9,914 bases of DNA from Actinomycetes bacterium (GTDB taxonomy: Bacteria > Actinomycetota > Humimicrobiia > Humimicrobiales > Humimicrobiaceae), in NCBI GenBank assembly GCA_030603375.1, contig JAUVXY010000046.1:1-9914 (forward strand), given 5' to 3'. Made by a program: the position numbers and the translations under genes. The first letter of the stretch is position 1; each line of letters begins with the position of its first letter. Below the pieces are notes generated by a model, which was given only the letters and a program-made list of their open reading frames with translations, was not told where the DNA came from and searched no databases. Of this stretch, positions 6,466 through 9,914 are shown piece after piece.

Positions 6466-7098
6466 GAAAACTTGTATATTTATAAAAATATTGGAATTCT
6501 TGCCTTATGTTATTTTTTTGGCGCAATTCCATTTTGTTATATTATTGCAAAAATCCACAGCAGGAAAGACCTGACAAAAATAGGTGATAAAAACCCGGGA
6601 GGATGGAATTTAATATTTAACGTCTCAAAAATCTGGGGAATTGCAGGCTTACTTCTTGATTTTTCTAAAGGGTTTTTGTCTTATTTCATAGTCTTAAAAA
6701 TCACAGATATTGAGCTTGTAGCCATCCTTGCAGGTTGTGCAGCAATTGCAGGACATGATTATTCACCTTACTTAAAATTTTCAGGAGGGAAAGGCGTGGC
6801 TTCAACCCTTGGGGTTTTATTTGCCATAAGTCCCTTAGCCATTGTAGCTTATGGGGCAGGCATTACATCAGTACTCTTTTTGCTTAGAAATATGATATGG
6901 GGAGTAGTATCGGGTATCATCTTTTCAGGTATTTTTTTATGGATCTTTAAAAGTTCACCAGTTTATTTAATTTTGGTGTTTGCACTTTTGATAATTGTTA
7001 TTCCCAAGTATATAAATCACTCAATACTTTTTCATCAAAATTTCATAGTCCGAAAAGAAAAAAATGTAAAAGATTTATTTACTCCCAAGATCAGGTGA
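6463..7098 (+). CDS. plsY: Divergent PlsY-like glycerol-3-phosphate acyltransferase
   Basis: An integral membrane protein of the PlsY/DUF205 family. The family transfers an acyl group from acyl-phosphate to G3P, forming lysophosphatidate, the first step of phospholipid assembly. The 211 residues give about six to seven hydrophobic helices. The third motif is intact: GHDYSPYLKFSGGKGVAST (97-115). The second is partial: DFSKG (66-70), lacking the following Pro. The first differs from the usual GSGNxGxTN: after GAIPFCYIIAK (20-30) it reads GDKNPGGWNL (41-50). An in-frame TAG at 6451 confines the start to the ATG at 6463 or to later codons, and no Shine-Dalgarno site precedes it. A TTG at 6472 is a possible alternative. 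The 3' end overlaps the convergent glycosyltransferase by 24 bp. Family membership is clear; whether it uses acyl-phosphate and G3P in the standard way is inferred. Confidence 0.85.
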   Translation: MENLYIYKNIGILALCYFFGAIPFCYIIAKIHSRKDLTKIGDKNPGGWNLIFNVSKIWGIAGLLLDFSKGFLSYFIVLKITDIELVAILAGCAAIAGHDYSPYLKFSGGKGVASTLGVLFAISPLAIVAYGAGITSVLFLLRNMIWGVVSGIIFSGIFLWIFKSSPVYLILVFALLIIVIPKYINHSILFHQNFIVRKEKNVKDLFTPKIR

Positions 7099-8328
7099 AC
7101 ACTCCTCAGAGCTATCTTTTACTAGCTTTAACTCATCTCTATTACTGCTGGCATCATATATTCTGCCTTTCCAGTATATTCCGGCACCTATTTTACTCTG
7201 CAGAATAGAATCTACGGAAACCAATATTATATATAACACTGAGAGAGGATGGAGAAATGCATCAAGAACCCTGCTCTTAAACCTGATTGCCAGTACGCCC
7301 CTGATGACAAATATTATAGCAATCTGCAAAATTATCAGATTTATTACTATTGCAGGCAAATCATAAATTAAGATTCCAAGGGGAAGCAAGATAAAAGGAA
7401 ATAAAAATAATATTGAAATAAGCATGGTAACAATAAATTGAATAGAAATATGAAAATCAAAAGCTGCAAAAATAACTTTTGAATACCCTCTTACCGCTCC
7501 ACTAAAACTCCTGTACATCCTGCAATATATATCCCCGCTCCCATCAAATATCATAAACTTATATCCGCATCTTTTTACCTGCTTTGAAATTTTTACATCG
7601 TCTAAGATTTCTTTCTTTACAGATTCATGACCGCCAATTTTTTTATAAACATCTCTTTTAAATAATATAAATTGACCTATTGCAGTACAAAACAGGGGAT
7701 GTCTTGACTTTTTTATAAGCACTAATGGCAAAAAGCTTAAAATTGCAAAACTAATAAATGTAATTAGCATCCTCTCATGGATTGTTACCATTATTTGCGT
7801 TGGGTAAACAGACATGGCATCAAGGTTGTTTGCAGTAAGACAGTTAACTGAATTTGAAACTGAGCTGCTAAGATGAATCGTGTCTGCATCTGTAAAAATA
7901 AGGTATTCTCCGCCTGCATGCTTTGAAAGCTGGTGGCATGCATAACTTTTCCCCATCCATCCATTTTTTAGGGGCTTTCCTGTAATCAGCCTTACCCTGC
8001 TGTCTTTTTTCCTCATCTGCCTGACAATCTGTCCTGTACCGTCACTGGAGTTATCATCAAGTACTAAAATCTCTATATTGGGGTAATCCTGCTTAAGCAG
8101 GGACCTTACGCACCTTTTTATATTTTTTGCTTCATCTCTGGCAGGGATTAGTACCGATACAAGCGGCGGCGAGTTCTTTACCTGTTCTGTCTGTGCAAAG
8201 CTGGCAACATTTTTAAACAGGATATTGTTTACAATAAAATTAATGAGTACCAATAAAAGAGCTGCTGTGACTGTATAGTGATATAGTAGTAAAAAATTCA
8301 TAATAAATATTAAATATAGTTTTGACAC
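7075..8328 (-). CDS. Membrane family-2 glycosyltransferase, CrtQ/HpnB-like
   Basis: An inner-membrane enzyme expected to transfer a sugar from a nucleotide donor to a lipid or polyisoprenoid acceptor. Numbered from the GTG at 8328, an N-terminal helix (about 12-36) precedes a GT-A domain. Its motifs are VSVLIPARDEAKNI (57-70), DDNSSDGT (91-98), GWMGKSYAC (123-131), the metal-binding TDADT (146-150), the LDD acidic pair (242-244) and RMYRS (270-274). Hydrophobic segments follow at about 187-205, 295-345 and 362-376. The GWxGKxxAC and RMYRS motifs resemble glycosyltransferases linked to carotenoid or hopanoid glycosylation, but no such pathway genes are in the window. The start is uncertain: GTG 8328 has a poorly spaced AGG, and ATG 8301 (nine residues shorter) may be correct because a possible -10 box touches the GTG. 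It lies 72 bp after the DUF72 gene on the same strand. Confidence 0.88.
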   Translation of the reverse strand: MSKLYLIFIMNFLLLYHYTVTAALLLVLINFIVNNILFKNVASFAQTEQVKNSPPLVSVLIPARDEAKNIKRCVRSLLKQDYPNIEILVLDDNSSDGTGQIVRQMRKKDSRVRLITGKPLKNGWMGKSYACHQLSKHAGGEYLIFTDADTIHLSSSVSNSVNCLTANNLDAMSVYPTQIMVTIHERMLITFISFAILSFLPLVLIKKSRHPLFCTAIGQFILFKRDVYKKIGGHESVKKEILDDVKISKQVKRCGYKFMIFDGSGDIYCRMYRSFSGAVRGYSKVIFAAFDFHISIQFIVTMLISILFLFPFILLPLGILIYDLPAIVINLIILQIAIIFVIRGVLAIRFKSRVLDAFLHPLSVLYIILVSVDSILQSKIGAGIYWKGRIYDASSNRDELKLVKDSSEECSPDLGSK

Positions 8329-8330
8329 CT

Positions 8331-8339
8331 AATATAGCA
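8331..8339 (-). promoter_or_regulatory. Candidate extended -10 promoter for the glycosyltransferase
   Basis: On the minus strand TGCTATATT gives a TGn extension plus TATATT (5 of 6). It ends two bases before the GTG at 8328. If active, transcription would begin at or past the GTG, which would make ATG 8301 the real start. No good -35 is seen. Confidence 0.25.
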
Positions 8340-8360
8340 TACCTGGTTCTATATTTCTTG

Positions 8361-8374
8361 CTATTACGTAATAG
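8361..8374. repeat. 14-bp perfect palindrome between DUF72 and glycosyltransferase genes
   Basis: CTATTACGTAATAG is perfectly self-complementary. It has no loop, so it would make a poor RNA hairpin (five pairs around ACGT), and it fits better as a binding site for a dimeric regulator. It lies 33 bp upstream of the GTG of the glycosyltransferase and about 22 bp upstream of the candidate -10 box. Confidence 0.45.
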
Positions 8375-8400
8375 TTTTATGTAATTTAAAATACTACACT

Positions 8401-9129
8401 CTAAGAAATCAGGTTTATCAGTGTTCTGGCATTTTCAACTGCGTAGCCATGTATATCATTGTTAAAATATGTATAGCTGCTTATGCCATTTTTTTGATAT
8501 TGCTTTACTATTTTAGCAACTTTTTTGAGTTCAGTCTCGGTATAATTGGATGAATACAGCTCTTTCCCTCCGTGCATTCTTATATAACAAAAACTTCCAG
8601 TTAATTTCTCATGATAAGGAAACCCGGGAGAATTTGAAATCACAATTGCACATCTTTTGCTGTCAAGCATATTGTATATCTCATCACAAAACCAGCTCTC
8701 ATTTCTAAACTCAAAAGCATATTTGTAATCATCAGGCAGTATTTCTAAAAAATCTTTAAGTCTGCTTGTATTTTTTTTCATATTTGGGGGCAGCTGAAAT
8801 AAAAATGGCCCCAGCTTGCCTTTAAGTTCTTTAGCTGACTTAAGTAAATTTTTAAACGGCTCGCCGCAGTCTTTTAATCTTTTAATATGAGTTATATATC
8901 TTGATGCTTTTACAGTAAATAGAAAATTATCTGGCGTTTTTTTTGCCCAGCTATTAAATGTATGCAGTTTTGGCAAGTGATAAAAGCTGCTGTTTATCTC
9001 TACAGTATCAAAATGCTCCGAATAGAAAGAAATCCATTTAGCCCTGTCTAAACCTTCAGGGTAAAAAATTCCTGACCAGCCGTCATAACTCCAGCCTGAT
9101 GTTCCTATATATATTTTAGGGCTTCTCAT
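8401..9129 (-). CDS. DUF72 family protein (YecE-like)
   Basis: A soluble protein of the DUF72/YecE family, which has a TIM-barrel-like fold and no established biochemical activity. The 242 residues are the family length. Family motifs are IYIGTSGWSYDGW (6-18), FYP (22-24), TVEINSSFY (42-50), LFQLPPN (110-116), FEFRNESW (139-146), YIRMHG (182-187) and YFNND..GYA..NA (221-234). The conserved Glu, Arg and His residues in these motifs suggest an active or binding pocket at the barrel mouth. An in-frame TAA four codons upstream (9139-9141) confines the start; the ATG has only a weak ribosome site. It lies downstream of pfk and upstream of the glycosyltransferase on the same strand. No specific role can be assigned from context. 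Confidence 0.93.
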   Translation of the reverse strand: MRSPKIYIGTSGWSYDGWSGIFYPEGLDRAKWISFYSEHFDTVEINSSFYHLPKLHTFNSWAKKTPDNFLFTVKASRYITHIKRLKDCGEPFKNLLKSAKELKGKLGPFLFQLPPNMKKNTSRLKDFLEILPDDYKYAFEFRNESWFCDEIYNMLDSKRCAIVISNSPGFPYHEKLTGSFCYIRMHGGKELYSSNYTETELKKVAKIVKQYQKNGISSYTYFNNDIHGYAVENARTLINLIS

Positions 9130-9185
9130 ATGCGCTTTTTATATTGCTATAATCAGACATAAAAATTAAGACAGGGTCTCAAATG

Positions 9186-9228
9186 CTGCTCCTGCAGGAA
9201 ATGCGCGCTTCCCTGCCGGCAGGTGCAG
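9186..9228 (-). terminator. GC-rich hairpin after pfk, possible terminator or palindromic element
   Basis: On the minus strand, just after the pfk stop, CTGCACCTGC (9228-9219) pairs with GCAGGAGCAG (9195-9186) at 9 of 10 positions. An inner stem AGGGAA/TTTCCT (one G-U pair) closes a GCGCGCA loop, with CGGC bulged. A small AGAC/GTCT hairpin and TTAATTTTT follow about 20 bases later. Two perfect palindromes overlap it: CCTGCCGGCAGG (9212-9223) and TCCTGCAGGA (9190-9199). The U-run is not directly attached to the large stem, so classic intrinsic termination is only moderately supported. The segment is strikingly GC-rich against its surroundings. Confidence 0.45.
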
Positions 9229-9233
9229 GTTCT

Positions 9234-9914
9234 TTACCAGATATCCCCAAGGCTGTTTACAAACTCATAAGTTTTCCTGTCCACCAGCTTGAGCTTGCCT
9301 ATTGCGTCAGATATGGGCACATTTTTTGGTTTTTCAGACTCTACTCCTACCATCATTCCAAATTTATTATCCAGTACATTATCAGCTGCTCCTCTTGCAA
9401 ATACTGTGGAAAGGTAGCAGTCGTAAGCTGAGGGCACTCCTCCCCTTTGTATATAGCCCAGCACATTGACCCTTGGCTTTATGCCAATTTTTTTATCTAC
9501 TATTTCAGCAAGAGAATATGCTATACCCCCAAGTTTAACATTTCCAAATACATCTATGTCTTTCTGTAGAAGCTGTCCTCCCTCTATTTTTACTCCTTCT
9601 GATACCATAAAGAGGCCATATTTTTTACCTTTTTTTCTTCTCCTTGCAATAAGATTGCATAGTTTATCAACATCTACCGGAAATTCTGGGATAAGCGCTC
9701 CATCTGCACCAAGAACTATAGCGCTTCTAATAGTCAGAAAACCGCTATCTCTGCCCATAACTTCTACCAGCATCTCTTTTTCATGAGATACGTTAGACGA
9801 GAGCATCATCGCAGTGGCTGAAACTATATTTTTAATAGCGCTATGAAAGCCAATGCTGTAATCTGTACCGCATATATCATTATCTATGGTCTGAGGCACT
9901 CCAATTACATTTAT
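9234..9914 (-). CDS. pfkA: 6-phosphofructokinase, 5' end cut by window
   Basis: The glycolytic enzyme that phosphorylates fructose 6-phosphate to the 1,6-bisphosphate in the cytosol. Only the C-terminal 226 residues are present; the frame stays open to the window edge, so the GTG at 9899 is an internal Val and about 100-120 residues are missing, including the GGDGS phosphate-donor loop. Counting from that Val, catalytic TIDND is at 4-8, VEVMGRDSGF at 45-54, IPE at 70-72, Glu101 matches E. coli Glu222, and RVNVLGYIQRGG (143-154) holds the phosphate-binding arginines. The position after the Pro of PxTIDND is Gln, where ATP enzymes usually have Gly and PPi enzymes Lys. Relative to E. coli, Arg162 is Lys and His249 is Tyr. 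It is therefore a PfkA-superfamily member of a divergent clade; the donor (ATP or PPi) is undecided. The DUF72 gene follows, beyond the GC-rich hairpin. Confidence 0.9.
   Translation of the reverse strand: MNVIGVPQTIDNDICGTDYSIGFHSAIKNIVSATAMMLSSNVSHEKEMLVEVMGRDSGFLTIRSAIVLGADGALIPEFPVDVDKLCNLIARRRKKGKKYGLFMVSEGVKIEGGQLLQKDIDVFGNVKLGGIAYSLAEIVDKKIGIKPRVNVLGYIQRGGVPSAYDCYLSTVFARGAADNVLDNKFGMMVGVESEKPKNVPISDAIGKLKLVDRKTYEFVNSLGDIW

Noticed and set aside
9466..9786. 106-codon open frame opposite phosphofructokinase
   Set aside because: It is a shadow of the conserved coding strand with low-complexity Ser/Pro content.
9897..9899. GTG as start of phosphofructokinase
   Set aside because: Codons before it (INVIG) match the conserved strand leading into the PxTIDND motif, so the gene continues beyond the window.

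Overview
The window comes from an A+T-rich bacterial chromosome (roughly one-third G+C by eye). It carries ten protein-coding genes packed closely on both strands, two of them cut by the window edges. Shine-Dalgarno sites of GGAG/AAAGGAG type precede several starts, and there is one convincing sigma-70-type promoter. The gene set is housekeeping and accessory metabolism: a YqhD-like metal-dependent alcohol dehydrogenase, phosphofructokinase and glycerol-3-phosphate (G3P) lipid enzymes. This fits a fermentative, low-GC, probably anaerobic bacterium. The phylum cannot be fixed from the sequence. The divergent G3P enzymes argue against a close relative of the usual model species. I see no rRNA, tRNA, CRISPR array, insertion sequence, phage gene or recognisable defence system.

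Layout, left to right. (1) 1-963 (+): C-terminal four-fifths of an MFS permease. (2) 1000-1881 (-): aldo/keto reductase, divergent from (3) 2036-3076 (+): a GpsA-like G3P dehydrogenase. Their 154-bp shared upstream region holds a near-consensus promoter for the reductase and a 13-bp perfect inverted repeat flanking a weaker candidate promoter for gpsA. (4) 6206-3111 (-): dinB-like Y-family polymerase, then an unrecognised three-helix membrane protein, then a YqhD/BdhA-like alcohol dehydrogenase with a TTG start; the gaps of 160-180 bp make separate transcription units likely. (5) 6463-7098 (+): a divergent PlsY-like G3P acyltransferase whose 3' end overlaps by 24 bp, tail to tail, (6) 8328-7075 (-): a membrane family-2 glycosyltransferase. 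It is preceded on the same strand by a DUF72 protein (9129-8401) and by a 5'-truncated 6-phosphofructokinase (9914-9234). A GC-rich hairpin lies between the last two.

How the genes may work together: phosphofructokinase feeds triose phosphates, GpsA converts dihydroxyacetone phosphate to G3P, and the PlsY-like protein acylates G3P for membrane lipid. The glycosyltransferase could decorate a lipid. Gpa A and PlsY are both clearly members of their families, but both differ from the textbook motifs. The aldo/keto reductase and the YqhD-like enzyme both reduce aldehydes. No gap between genes exceeds 300 bp; the longest (6207-6462) holds candidate dinB promoters and a short direct repeat. Overall this is an ordinary region. 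The best leads are the divergent G3P enzyme pair, the phosphofructokinase substitutions, and the inverted repeat and GC-rich hairpin.
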